Origin: CAZUGO01 sp964619935
Lineage (GTDB): Bacteria; Planctomycetota; Phycisphaerae; UBA1845; CAIVHJ01
Direction: 5' to 3'
DNA length: 64,000 nt
Assembly: GCA_964619935.1 (NCBI GenBank)
Contig: CAZUGO010000012.1
Span: forward strand, 1-64,000
A model generated the notes under the pieces. That model did not search any database and was not told the origin of the DNA. It worked only from the letters and a program-made list of their open reading frames with translations. The translations under genes and the position numbers were made by a program. Every line of letters begins with the position of its first letter. Positions within the stretch are counted from its first letter, which is position 1. This document shows positions 9,488-18,300 of this stretch, one piece after another.

Positions 9488-11068
9488 TTAGCGGGGTCCG
9501 CCGGCCGCAAACCGGCCGCGGCCCAGGTCGCGGGCGATCACCTGCGCCGCCAGGGCACCTGGCATGCAGGTCAACCCACCGCCGGGATGGCTGCCGCTGC
9601 CGCACAAGTATAGCCCTCCGATGGGCGTGGCGTAGCGGGCACATTCCAGCGCCGGGCGGATCAGCCGCTGATCCAAGGCATGCTCGCCGTGATGAATGTG
9701 GCCACCGCTCAAACCATAACGCTCCTGCAGATCATGCGGCGTCAGCAACGTGCAGGCGACCAGTGATTGCCGCAGCTGCGGCGCGTATTGCTCCAGGCGG
9801 TGCAGCACCACGTCCTGAAGCTCGGTACGGCGCTGATCGTTCCAGCCGCCGTCCAGGTCGAACGGCACAAAGTGGACGTCGATCGACACCACGCAATGAC
9901 CGGCGGGCGCCAGCGCCGGATGGTGCACCGTCGGCACCTGGATATCGAAGATCGGCTGGCTTGACCACCGCCGATACTTGACGGCATCGAAGGCCCGTTC
10001 GAGTTCGTCAAGATGTTCGCCGATGCGGGCACGCTCGACGGAATGTTCGGGACGGCAGGCGAAGGTCAACGGGCGATCGAGCGCCAGGTAGGCCTTGGCG
10101 GTCGTCCCGCGGGCCCGGAAACTGCGCATGCGGCCGTCCCACTGCGGATTGACCGCCCCCGGCGGCATCAGATCGATCAAGGTGTGTCGCGGATCACACG
10201 AAGCTGCCACCACCAACGATTCGATGGGCGTGCCATCGGCCAGCAGCACACCGCCAACGCGGCCATCGGCCACGCGGATCTGCCGCACCGCCGCCGCCGT
10301 CCGGACGGTCACGCCGGCGGACGTCGCCGCCCGCAGCAACGCCTCGATCAGCGCCGGTCCGCCGCCGCGCACCGCCGGAGAAGTCACGGCGTCGGCAATC
10401 CACAGATTCGACGCGCTGCCCGGCGAGCGCGGCCCCAGGAACGTGCCGTAGATCGCTGGACCGGCCAGCGCGGCCTTCAACACATCGGACTCGAACCACT
10501 CGTCCAACCAATCAGCCGCCGACATCGGACCCGCCCGCAACAGGGCCATCATGTCGCGCTGCCCCAGCCGCCGCAGCGCTGCGGCGCTCTGCAGCAGCGG
10601 CCACCAGCCGGTCACGGACCCTGCCGCCGGATCGGGCGGCGGCCGGTCGAGCACCTGCCGCAACACGACGCCCCCGCGACGGACGAAGTCGCGATACCGG
10701 CGGTACCGCCGGGCATCATCCGGACGGTGGGCGGCGATATGCGGTTCCGCCGCCGCGGCATCGTGATGCAACAGCAGGCCTGGGCCGTCGATCTGCGGGA
10801 TCAGAATCGGCGGGCTTGCGGTCTCGTATTCGAGGCCGCAGGCGGCCAGCCCCAACCGGCGGACCACCGCCGGGCGAACCGCGGTGGTGTCGTGCAGGAC
10901 ACCGGCACTGTGATAACCGGGATGGAATTCCTCGGCAGCAGCCAGGCCGCCGGCGGTGCCACGGCGCTCCAGTACCAACACGCGCCTGCCGCCGCGTGCC
11001 AGGATGATCGCCGCGGTCAGACCGTTGTGCCCGGCGCCGATGATAATGATGTCGTAGGCGTTCACCAT
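9488..11068 (-). CDS. PYROXD2/phytoene-desaturase-like FAD oxidoreductase (copy B)
   Basis: A 526-residue flavoprotein of the COG1233 group. The FAD-binding motif is IIIGAGHNGLTAA at the start and the C-terminal FAD clamp is CGSGSHPGGGLTCMPGALAA. The middle matches its upstream neighbour closely (for example SAADWLDEWFESDVLKAALA), so the two are tandem paralogs. Members include carotenoid desaturases and animal PYROXD2; substrates in bacteria are mostly unknown. There are no carotenoid pathway genes nearby, so a carotenoid role is unlikely. The start at 11068 is the Met just before the FAD motif, 55 nt after the previous gene; no strong ribosome site is seen. Confidence 0.85.
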   Translation of the reverse strand: MVNAYDIIIIGAGHNGLTAAIILARGGRRVLVLERRGTAGGLAAAEEFHPGYHSAGVLHDTTAVRPAVVRRLGLAACGLEYETASPPILIPQIDGPGLLLHHDAAAAEPHIAAHRPDDARRYRRYRDFVRRGGVVLRQVLDRPPPDPAAGSVTGWWPLLQSAAALRRLGQRDMMALLRAGPMSAADWLDEWFESDVLKAALAGPAIYGTFLGPRSPGSASNLWIADAVTSPAVRGGGPALIEALLRAATSAGVTVRTAAAVRQIRVADGRVGGVLLADGTPIESLVVAASCDPRHTLIDLMPPGAVNPQWDGRMRSFRARGTTAKAYLALDRPLTFACRPEHSVERARIGEHLDELERAFDAVKYRRWSSQPIFDIQVPTVHHPALAPAGHCVVSIDVHFVPFDLDGGWNDQRRTELQDVVLHRLEQYAPQLRQSLVACTLLTPHDLQERYGLSGGHIHHGEHALDQRLIRPALECARYATPIGGLYLCGSGSHPGGGLTCMPGALAAQVIARDLGRGRFAAGGPR

Positions 11069-11123
11069 TTTGCAGCAGCCGCAGCGCCCTCCCCCCGCGA
11101 GGCACGGGTCGGGGTGTCTCCCT

Positions 11124-12716
11124 TTATATTGCCCGGGCCCGCAGCAGGCTCTTGGCGGCCAGCTCGCCGGGGGCACCCATGACGCCGCCGCCGGGATGGG
11201 TGCCCGAGCCGCACATCCACAATCCAGGCACCGGCGTGCGGTAGCGACTCCAGCCGGCCGCCGGGCGCAAGAACAACAGTTGCTCCAAGCTCAACTCACC
11301 GTGAAAGATGTTGCCTTCGGTCAGCCCAAAGTCCTGCTCCAGATCCCAGGGGGTCAGCACCTGGCGATAGCAAATGGACTCCTTCAGCGTCGGGCAGTAC
11401 TCGGCCAGGGTGTCGATGACCGCATCACCGAAAGCCTCCCGTTGCGCCGGCCACTGCTCCGGACCTGCGGCGAGCTGGTACGGCGCATATTGCACAAATA
11501 TCGACATCACGTGTTTTCCGGGCGGTGCCACCGTCGGGTCGACCAGCGACGGAATGACCACGTTGAGGTACGGCCGCCGCGAGAACGCCCCGTACTTGGC
11601 GTCATCGTAGGCCTGCTCCAGGTAATCGATGCCGGGCGCAATCGCGATATCGCCGCGGACGTGCGGGCCGTCGCCCGGGCGGCTGGTGAAGTCGCAGAAG
11701 CGATCCAGGGCCAGGTTGACCTTCCCCGAACTGCCGCGCATCTTGTAATTGCGGATGTGCTGCACGAACTCGGCGTCCAGGTGTTCCGGCCCGACCAACC
11801 CCAGGAACGTCCGCCGCGGGTCCAGCGCCGAGATTACCGTCCGGGCGACGATCTCCTCACCGTTTTCCAGGACCACCCCGCGAGCCCGGCGGTCGCGGAT
11901 CAGCAGCCGGGCCACCGCCGCCTCGGTGCGAATCTCGGCGCCATGGCTGCGGGCCGCGTCGGCCACCGCCAGACTGACCGCCCCGGTTCCGCCGCGGGCG
12001 AACCCCCAGGAACGAAACACGCCGTCGATCTCGCCCATATAATGATGAAGCAATACATAAGCGGTCCCCGGCGAGCGGACGCCCAGAAAGGTCCCGATGA
12101 TGCCGCTGACCGCCATCGGCGACTTGAGCACCTCGGACTCGAACCACAGGTCCAGAAAATCGACGGCGCTCATGGTCAACTGCTGCATCTGCAGATAGAG
12201 GGCGTCCGGTCCGGCCGCGGCGAACCGCCGCCCGAGGCGCAGCAGCTTCCAGATTTCGCGCGGGTCGATCGAGCCGGGCTGTGGCGCGGGGCGATCGATC
12301 AACGGCTTGACCAGGTGGGCCAGCTTCATCATGGCCAGCCCGAACTCCGGATAGACGTCGGCATCCCGGGCGCTGAAGCGGGCGATCTCCCGATGGGTGC
12401 GGTGGGGATCGGACCACCGGCACAGCGAATCACCGTTGGGCAGCGGCAGGAAGGAACACTCCAGCGGAATGATCTCCAACCCGTGGCGGGCCAATTGCAA
12501 CTCCCGAATGATGTTCGGCCGCAGCAGGCTGACCACGTACGAACACACCGAGAACTTGAATCCGGGGTGCAGTTCTTCGGTCACGGCCGCCCCGCCGAGC
12601 ACATGACGCCGCTCCAGGACCAGCACGCGCCGCCCGGCCCGGGCCAGGTAGGCGGCACAGATCAGGCCGTTGTGCCCCCCGCCGATGATCACCGCATCGT
12701 GGCGCGCCCGCGACAT
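11124..12716 (-). CDS. PYROXD2/phytoene-desaturase-like FAD oxidoreductase (copy A)
   Basis: A 530-residue flavoprotein with the FAD motif AVIIGGGHNGLICAAYLARA, an EELHPGFKFSVCSYV segment typical of the PYROXD2 branch, and the C-terminal FAD clamp CGSGTHPGGGVMGAPGELAA. It begins 3 nt after the GcvT-like gene and is followed by its paralog, so the three should be one transcript. The pairing of a folate-dependent aminomethyltransferase fold with two amine-oxidase-like flavoproteins suggests oxidative removal of a C1 group from an N-methylated compound, with transfer to tetrahydrofolate; that is inference, not a known pathway for these genes. Confidence 0.87.
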   Translation of the reverse strand: MSRARHDAVIIGGGHNGLICAAYLARAGRRVLVLERRHVLGGAAVTEELHPGFKFSVCSYVVSLLRPNIIRELQLARHGLEIIPLECSFLPLPNGDSLCRWSDPHRTHREIARFSARDADVYPEFGLAMMKLAHLVKPLIDRPAPQPGSIDPREIWKLLRLGRRFAAAGPDALYLQMQQLTMSAVDFLDLWFESEVLKSPMAVSGIIGTFLGVRSPGTAYVLLHHYMGEIDGVFRSWGFARGGTGAVSLAVADAARSHGAEIRTEAAVARLLIRDRRARGVVLENGEEIVARTVISALDPRRTFLGLVGPEHLDAEFVQHIRNYKMRGSSGKVNLALDRFCDFTSRPGDGPHVRGDIAIAPGIDYLEQAYDDAKYGAFSRRPYLNVVIPSLVDPTVAPPGKHVMSIFVQYAPYQLAAGPEQWPAQREAFGDAVIDTLAEYCPTLKESICYRQVLTPWDLEQDFGLTEGNIFHGELSLEQLLFLRPAAGWSRYRTPVPGLWMCGSGTHPGGGVMGAPGELAAKSLLRARAI

Positions 12717-12719
12717 CGC

Positions 12720-13910
12720 TCAGGCCCTCTTCCGGGGGGGATCAAAAAAGGGCGTCCGCACCACGGTGGCGGCAACCCGCCCCCGGTGGTATTCCGCAGT
12801 CACCTCGATCTGCAAACGGGTCCCGAGGCGCTCATATGGCGCCGCCACGGTGGCCAAGGCCAGGTTCTTCTTGAGCAGCGGTGACCAGGCTCCGCTGGTG
12901 GCCTGCCCCGCCTGGCAACCGCCCGAATGGTACACCGGCACCGCAGTGCGCCAGGCGCCGGCCGGTAGTTCCGGCGGCAGACCGAACCGGGCGAACAGGG
13001 CTTCGAACGCCTCCCAGTCGACCTCCAACCCGACCAGCGATCGCACCGGGCCGCGGCGGCATTCTTCGCGCAGGGCAGCCTGCCCGCTGAACGCTTCCCG
13101 GTCCAGCCGCACCATCCAGCCCAACCCCAATTCGTAGGGCGTGGACATCCGCGACTTGATCAGACAGCGCGGCGCGGGGAAGTAGTCGACGCCGTTCAAG
13201 ACAAACCCGGCTTCCACCCGGGTGATGTCCATGGCATCCAGTCCGGCCGGCAGCAGACCGTGCGGCCGTCCGGCAGCGGTCAGGGCATCCCACACCGCCG
13301 GAGCCCGCTCGGCATCGATCCAGACTTCGTACCCCAGATCGCCGGTATACCCGGTGCGACTGACCCACACGGCCGCACCGTCAATCGTTGCCGAACACAC
13401 GCCGAAGAACGGTAAACCGGCGCACGAGGGCCCGGCACAATCAGCCAGGATCGATCGCGCACCCGGCCCCTGCACCGCCAGGGCCGCCAGCGTGCGCGAG
13501 GTGTCTTCGATGACCACGTTGTATCCGTGAGCGCAGCGGCTCAACCAGGCCAGGGCCGGCTCCGCGGAGGTGACGCGGTAATGTCGTTCGGCGAGCCGGG
13601 CCACCGTGCCGTCGTCGAGCACTTTGCCGCGGGTGTCACACCAGCAGCAGTACGTCACGCGCCCGATCTTCAGCGCTGCGATCGGCCGGACCATGACCCG
13701 CGACAGAAACGCCGCGGCATCGGGTCCGCGCACGTCATACTTGTGCAGCGGCGAGACGTCGATCAAGCCGGCAGCGTGCCGCAGGGCGAAGTATTCCCGG
13801 TCACTGCAGGTATCGTAGGAACACACCGCGTAACAACCGGCCCAGTCTTTGAATCGCAAACTGGTACACAGTTCCAAGGTGCGCGAATGAACGGGCGTGG
13901 GAACGGGCAA
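12720..13910 (-). CDS. GcvT-fold aminomethyltransferase family protein
   Basis: A 396-residue protein of the GcvT/dimethylglycine-dehydrogenase tetrahydrofolate-binding family. Seen: the N-terminal LRHAAGLIDVSPLHKYDVRGPDA, the folate-site segment RGKVLDDGTVARL that holds the conserved Asp, the LAVQGP turn, GYTGDLGYEVW, and a C-terminal barrel with SPLLKKNLALATV. No gcvH or gcvP is nearby, so this is probably not the glycine cleavage T protein but a paralog acting on another methylated amine. It heads an operon with two flavoproteins. It is divergent from the glutathione peroxidase gene across 150 bp. Confidence 0.82.
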   Translation of the reverse strand: MPVPTPVHSRTLELCTSLRFKDWAGCYAVCSYDTCSDREYFALRHAAGLIDVSPLHKYDVRGPDAAAFLSRVMVRPIAALKIGRVTYCCWCDTRGKVLDDGTVARLAERHYRVTSAEPALAWLSRCAHGYNVVIEDTSRTLAALAVQGPGARSILADCAGPSCAGLPFFGVCSATIDGAAVWVSRTGYTGDLGYEVWIDAERAPAVWDALTAAGRPHGLLPAGLDAMDITRVEAGFVLNGVDYFPAPRCLIKSRMSTPYELGLGWMVRLDREAFSGQAALREECRRGPVRSLVGLEVDWEAFEALFARFGLPPELPAGAWRTAVPVYHSGGCQAGQATSGAWSPLLKKNLALATVAAPYERLGTRLQIEVTAEYHRGRVAATVVRTPFFDPPRKRA

Positions 13911-14060
13911 CGGCGTCGCCTCCCGAGGGCTCTCAAAGCGACCAGCCTATCGGTTCAACTACCCCTCGTAAAGCGCCGGCGGACAGTCGTGCTTGCCCCG
14001 CCCCCACGCTTGTGCCATACTGATCGCCATGGAATCACCGGTGATCACAGGAGGTCAATC

Positions 14061-14663
14061 ATGCTATTGCACACGTGCGTCCTGCTCGCCCTGCTGCCGG
14101 CCGGCGGCGGAGCCGACCCATCGGACGCCGCCCAGCGGAAACCGGCCGTGAGTCCGGTACTCGATTTTCAGGTCCAGCGGATCGACGGCACGGAAGTGCA
14201 CCTGGGCGAATACCAGGGCCAGGTGCTGCTGATCGTCAACGTGGCATCGCGCTGCGGCTTCACACCCCAGTACGCCGACCTGGAAGCCTTGTACCGCAAG
14301 CACAAGGACGCCGGCCTGCGCATCCTGGCGTTTCCGGCCAACAACTTCGGGGGCCAAGAGCCGGGAACCAACAAGGAAATCCTGACCTTCTGCACCTCGA
14401 CCTACAACGTGACCTTCGACCTGTTCTCCAAAGTGTCCGTCAAAGGCACCGACATCTGCCCGCTCTATCGCTACCTGACCGATCCGCAGAAGACCGCGGA
14501 ATACGGCGGCGACATCAAGTGGAACTTCGAGAAGTTCCTGGTGGATCGCAGCGGCGCGGTCGTTGGACGCTTCGGGTCTCGCGAAGCGCCGCTGGGCGAG
14601 AAGTTGACCACGGCGCTGCAGGCCGCGCTCCAGGCGGCCCCCACGAGCAGCCGTCCACGCTGA
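14061..14663 (+). CDS. Exported glutathione peroxidase-like thiol peroxidase
   Basis: A 200-residue peroxidase of the Gpx family with an N-terminal signal-like helix (LHTCVLLALLPAGGGAD), so it should act outside the cytoplasm. The catalytic residues are present: Cys in NVASRCGFTPQY (in place of selenocysteine), Gln in FPANNFGGQEPG, Trp and Asn in IKWNFEKFLVD. Bacterial Cys-type enzymes usually use thioredoxin rather than glutathione. The start is set by AGGAGGTC right before the ATG. It is divergent from the GcvT-like operon. Confidence 0.88.
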   Translation: MLLHTCVLLALLPAGGGADPSDAAQRKPAVSPVLDFQVQRIDGTEVHLGEYQGQVLLIVNVASRCGFTPQYADLEALYRKHKDAGLRILAFPANNFGGQEPGTNKEILTFCTSTYNVTFDLFSKVSVKGTDICPLYRYLTDPQKTAEYGGDIKWNFEKFLVDRSGAVVGRFGSREAPLGEKLTTALQAALQAAPTSSRPR

Positions 14664-14800
14664 CGCCGCGATCGAGCCCGGCCGGTGACGGCGCCGAAGT
14701 TGATTGAGCGATTTTCCGACAGCGCTCCGTCGGCGTTCCGGAGTTGCGTTGCTGGGGTATGCTTTGATTCGCTTCCCGTGAAACAGGAAGGGCTGGGCGG

Positions 14801-16486
14801 TTGTTATATCTGCGCAAGGGGGATCTTCGTGCCCTGGAAAAAGCCGAGGAGTTCAGAGTCTCCACGGCACGGCGCTCGCGAAGTCGGCAGCGCGACCGTG
14901 AGGTGTCCCGCGGAGCGTCGGCCCTGCCGCCGGCAACCCGCCGGCGGGCCGTTGCCGGGTGCGGCGCGGCGGCGCTCAGCGGCATCCTGCTGGCCACGGC
15001 ACTGTTGTTTCCGCAACTGTGCTGGGCAGCCTGGCCGGCGTTGGCCCTGCTGATCGCCGCGATCTCGGGCTGCGAGCCGAAGACGGCGGCCGTGGGCGGG
15101 GCGTGTGCCGGCGTGGCGTTCTACGGACTGGCCGGGTACTGGATCGTCGATACCATCGCCACGTTCTCGGGCTTCCACTGGGTCGTCGCCGTGCTCCTGT
15201 TCGCAGCCTTCTGCCTGGCGAGCGCCGGTCAGTTCGCCCTGTTCGGGTGGCTGTGCGCCCGTTTTCGGGACGGCGCACCGCTGCTGGTTTACCCGCTGAT
15301 GTGGGTGGCAACCGAGTGGCTGTACCCGCAGTTGTTCCCCTGGAAACTGGCGTATTCACAGTCGCCCTGGCTGTCATTGATTCAAGTGAGTGAATGGACG
15401 GGGGCCTGCGGCATCAGTTTCGTGATGGTCTGGACCGCGGCATTGTTCTGCCACTCCCTGCGCCCGGGTGCCCGGCAGCGGCGCTGGATCGCCGATGCCG
15501 GGTGCTGGGCCGGCAGCGCGGCCGTGATCCTGGGGTTCGGGTACTGGCGAATCGCGAACCTCGCGGGCCGGGCGCCGGACGGCCCGCCGGTGAACGTCGC
15601 CTTGATCCAGCCGGGAAAACTGCCGCTGCTGCAGAACTGCCTGAACCTCACTCGGGCCCTGACCGCGGCGGTCGACGTCGTCTGCTGGCCGGAGTCGGCG
15701 CTCCCGGGCCTGTATCCCGTGGATCACGATCGTCTCACCAAACCGGCATTGGGCACGCGCTACCCCCCACCGCCCTTCTCGGTCGGTCTGGACGATACGT
15801 TTCTGCTGGCCGGTGCCGGAACCCAGCAGCCCCCCGCGAAGGATGGCAACTGCCACGTCAGTGCCCTGTTGATCGATCCGCAGGACCATATTGTCGGTCG
15901 CTATCACAAGCAATCGCTACTGCCCTTCGGTGAGTACGTTCCCGGTGAGCAGTGGATTCCCGCGCTGCATCGGCTGCTGCCGGCGGCGCCGCGGTATGTG
16001 CCGGGGACCGATGCGGCTCCGCTGCAGGTCGGCTCCTTGTTTCGAGCGGGCCTGCTGATCTGTTATGAAGATCTCATGCCCCACCTCGCCAGACGGACCG
16101 TACGCCAGGGCGCCGATGTGCTGATCAATCTGACCAACGACCTGTGGTTCGGCCACAGCCCGGCACTGACCCTGCACAAACGGTTCGCAGTGTTTCGGGC
16201 CGTGGAGTGCAAACGCACGCTGCTGCGCTGCACCACCACCGGTGCCACGACGATCATCGGACCAACCGGGGCGGTGCTCGCGGACGCCCCACTGAACCAG
16301 CCGGCCACTCTGATTGCCACCATCACCCCTCTGGCGGTGACCACGTTCTATACCCGGTGGGGCGACGTCTTCGCCTGGATGTGCGCGGCGGGTTGCCTGG
16401 TGGTCGCCGGGCGCGGACGCTTCCGGGCGCAAGGAGCACCCGGGCAGCCCGACCTGGCGCGCGGACCGACGCCCACGGCCCGTTGA
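14801..16486 (+). CDS. lnt: Apolipoprotein N-acyltransferase
   Basis: Adds the third acyl chain to lipoproteins at the inner membrane. The first half has six or so membrane helices (for example PALALLIAAISG, VVAVLLFAAFCLA, PLLVYPLMWVATEW) and the second half is the carbon-nitrogen hydrolase domain. The catalytic triad is visible: Glu in CWPESALPG, Lys in GRYHKQSLLPFGEYVPG, Cys in GLLICYEDLMP. Length (561) is near the family norm with a longer basic N-terminus. The TTG at 14801 has AGGAAGG upstream; a GTG at 14903 is an alternative start. The many lipoproteins in this window would be substrates. Confidence 0.88.
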   Translation: MLYLRKGDLRALEKAEEFRVSTARRSRSRQRDREVSRGASALPPATRRRAVAGCGAAALSGILLATALLFPQLCWAAWPALALLIAAISGCEPKTAAVGGACAGVAFYGLAGYWIVDTIATFSGFHWVVAVLLFAAFCLASAGQFALFGWLCARFRDGAPLLVYPLMWVATEWLYPQLFPWKLAYSQSPWLSLIQVSEWTGACGISFVMVWTAALFCHSLRPGARQRRWIADAGCWAGSAAVILGFGYWRIANLAGRAPDGPPVNVALIQPGKLPLLQNCLNLTRALTAAVDVVCWPESALPGLYPVDHDRLTKPALGTRYPPPPFSVGLDDTFLLAGAGTQQPPAKDGNCHVSALLIDPQDHIVGRYHKQSLLPFGEYVPGEQWIPALHRLLPAAPRYVPGTDAAPLQVGSLFRAGLLICYEDLMPHLARRTVRQGADVLINLTNDLWFGHSPALTLHKRFAVFRAVECKRTLLRCTTTGATTIIGPTGAVLADAPLNQPATLIATITPLAVTTFYTRWGDVFAWMCAAGCLVVAGRGRFRAQGAPGQPDLARGPTPTAR

Positions 16487-16884
16487 GCGGGTTGCGGGCG
16501 GTTCGCCGATTGGCGTCGCGGGTGCACCTCCCACGCCGAAAGCACGACGTCGCCGACCCGGCCCTCCGGAACTCGAGCCGGACGGCCGGATCAAACCCAG
16601 CAACTGTCCGAACGCCGGTTGGGTCAGACCCCCGCTGCCGGCGGGGTCCGAATACGACCGCCCGCCTCGAAACCCGCGGAATTGTATCGTATCTCATAGT
16701 GCCGCAAGTAACTGAGCCCGTCACGGATTACCGGGGTCCGGGAGCCGCTGGGTCCGGGGTAAGGTTGGGCGACGTGTGGTGAGCTGCTGCTGTCTCCCGC
16801 TGGCCCGGCTCCCGGACTCGGCATTCGGTTCGCCGGGTGGCGGTGCGCCTGCAAAGCCACGGGCACCTTCGAAGGGGAGTTCAC
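16487..16884. other. Intergenic stretch without a recognised gene
   Basis: No coding frame with family likeness is seen. A GC hairpin (CCCCGC, 5-nt loop, GCGGGG) at 16630-16646 could help end the lnt transcript, though it has no T-run. The AT-richer stretch near 16680-16700 could hold the promoter of the PilZ gene. No riboswitch was recognised. Confidence 0.4.
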
Positions 16885-17310
16885 ATGGCCCACATGGCGG
16901 CCCATCCTTGCATTGCGCTGTTCCACGACGAAATCCAGCGCTTCCGGCGATTCGCCAGGCAGCGCAGCACGCGCGATCGGGTGACCCGCCGCCGCCGGCA
17001 CAAGCGTTACCACCGCTCCTGGCCGCTGCTGGTCGCCACTTACCGCAGCGGCGCATTGGTCGAGTGCAGCGCTGCATTGCACGACGCCTCGCCCGGCGGC
17101 ATCGGCTTCATGTGCGAACGCTCCTTTGAACCCGGCACCCAGATCTTCATCCGCCTGTTCTGGCACGAAGCGACCGCGCTGCGGATTCCCGCCATTGTCC
17201 GTCATATCGCCCGATCGTCCCGGGGCGTGCTGGTCGGTTCACAATTCGACCTGAACAACGTCGACGCCTGTGAGGCCGCCCTGCACATGGACGCGGTTTG
17301 CCGGCTGTAG
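16885..17310 (+). CDS. PilZ-domain protein, predicted c-di-GMP receptor
   Basis: A 141-residue single-domain protein. The c-di-GMP binding signature is present in the two usual pieces: an Arg cluster at RVTRRRRHKRYHRSWPLLV and the DxSxxG motif as DASPGGIGF. The following strands (TQIFIRLFW, IPAIVRHIARS, GVLVGSQFD) complete the PilZ barrel. It probably acts as a small cytoplasmic adaptor whose partner cannot be read from the neighbours. The ATG at 16885 is preceded by GAAGGGGAG. Confidence 0.8.
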   Translation: MAHMAAHPCIALFHDEIQRFRRFARQRSTRDRVTRRRRHKRYHRSWPLLVATYRSGALVECSAALHDASPGGIGFMCERSFEPGTQIFIRLFWHEATALRIPAIVRHIARSSRGVLVGSQFDLNNVDACEAALHMDAVCRL

Positions 17311-17511
17311 CCTGCCGGCCTCATGACCCGCTCCTGCAGGTTTGCGACCGGGCGCACCACCAAGGCGCCTGGCGCACCCGACTGGCAGAGCCCTGGCAGG
17401 CCGCCGAGCCCCAACCCGGACTGTGACGCACCCGCGGGGTTGTGCTAAACTGGTGGTATTCGAGCCATCGGCCCAACGGCTTTCCTGCCGCCGCCGATCG
17501 AAAGGATGGAC

Positions 17512-18288
17512 ATGGCAGCACTTCAAGGGAAGCGGGCACTGGTCTGCGGCAGCACCCAGGGCATTGGGCTTGCCTGCGCCCAAGCGCTGGCTGAAGCGGG
17601 TGCCGCCGTGACGCTGGTCGCCCGCCATGAGCAAGCCCTGCAGCAGGCCGTCGCCGGTCTGGCAGCCGGCAATCATCACACGGTCTGCTCCGATTTCGCC
17701 GATCCTGACGGCCTGCGGGCCGCGGCGGACAAGACGGTTCGACAACACGGGCCCGTGCACATCCTGGTCAACAACACCGGCGGCCCAAAGAGTGGACCGA
17801 TCCTCGAAGCCGACCCCGAAGCGTTCCGAACCGCGTTCTCGGCTCACGTGGTCTGCAACCAGATTCTGGTCCAGACGGTCGTGCCGGGGATGCAACAGGC
17901 CGGCTACGGGCGAATCGTGAACATCATCTCAACATCCGTGCTGTCGCCGATTCCCGGGCTGGGGGTGTCCAACACCATCCGGGCGGCGGTGGCGAATTGG
18001 GCCCGAACCCTGGCCAAGGAATTGGGTCCGCTCGGCATCACGGTCAACAACGTCCTGCCAGGCTACACCGATACCGTGCGGTTGCGTTCGCTGATCGAGG
18101 CCACGGCCTCCCGCCGCAACAGCACGCCCGACGAAGTCATCCGCGAGTGGAAGGCCGGCATTCCGCTCGGGCGCTTCGCCGAGCCGTCCGAGGTCGGGCA
18201 GTTGGTCGCGTTTCTGGCATCGCCGGCGGCGGCCTATATCAGCGGCGTGAACCTGCCAATCGACGGCGGACGTACGGCTTGCCAATAG
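17512..18288 (+). CDS. Short-chain dehydrogenase/reductase with altered active site
   Basis: A 258-residue Rossmann-fold SDR. The cofactor motif is CGSTQGIGLACA, with NNTGG and IVNIISTS at the usual places and the C-terminal GVNLPIDGGRTA. Where classical SDRs have YxxxK, this protein reads SNTIR (GLGVSNTIRAAVANWARTLA), so both Tyr and Lys are replaced. An SDR subfamily with SNxxR at this position exists and is widespread; its chemistry is not well defined. The ATG at 17512 has AAAGG 6 nt upstream, better spaced than the ATG at 17506. A secreted toroid protein follows after 12 nt. Confidence 0.83.
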   Translation: MAALQGKRALVCGSTQGIGLACAQALAEAGAAVTLVARHEQALQQAVAGLAAGNHHTVCSDFADPDGLRAAADKTVRQHGPVHILVNNTGGPKSGPILEADPEAFRTAFSAHVVCNQILVQTVVPGMQQAGYGRIVNIISTSVLSPIPGLGVSNTIRAAVANWARTLAKELGPLGITVNNVLPGYTDTVRLRSLIEATASRRNSTPDEVIREWKAGIPLGRFAEPSEVGQLVAFLASPAAAYISGVNLPIDGGRTACQ

Positions 18289-18300
18289 GACCCCGACGGT

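Noticed and set aside
10013..12884. Long plus-strand frames opposite the two PYROXD2-like genes
   Set aside because: Arg/Pro/Gln-rich shadow translations with no domain; the minus-strand genes carry all FAD motifs.
12720..13910. Glycine cleavage T protein in its normal role
   Set aside because: No gcvH or gcvP is nearby and the gene is in an operon with two flavoproteins; the fold is right but the role is probably different.
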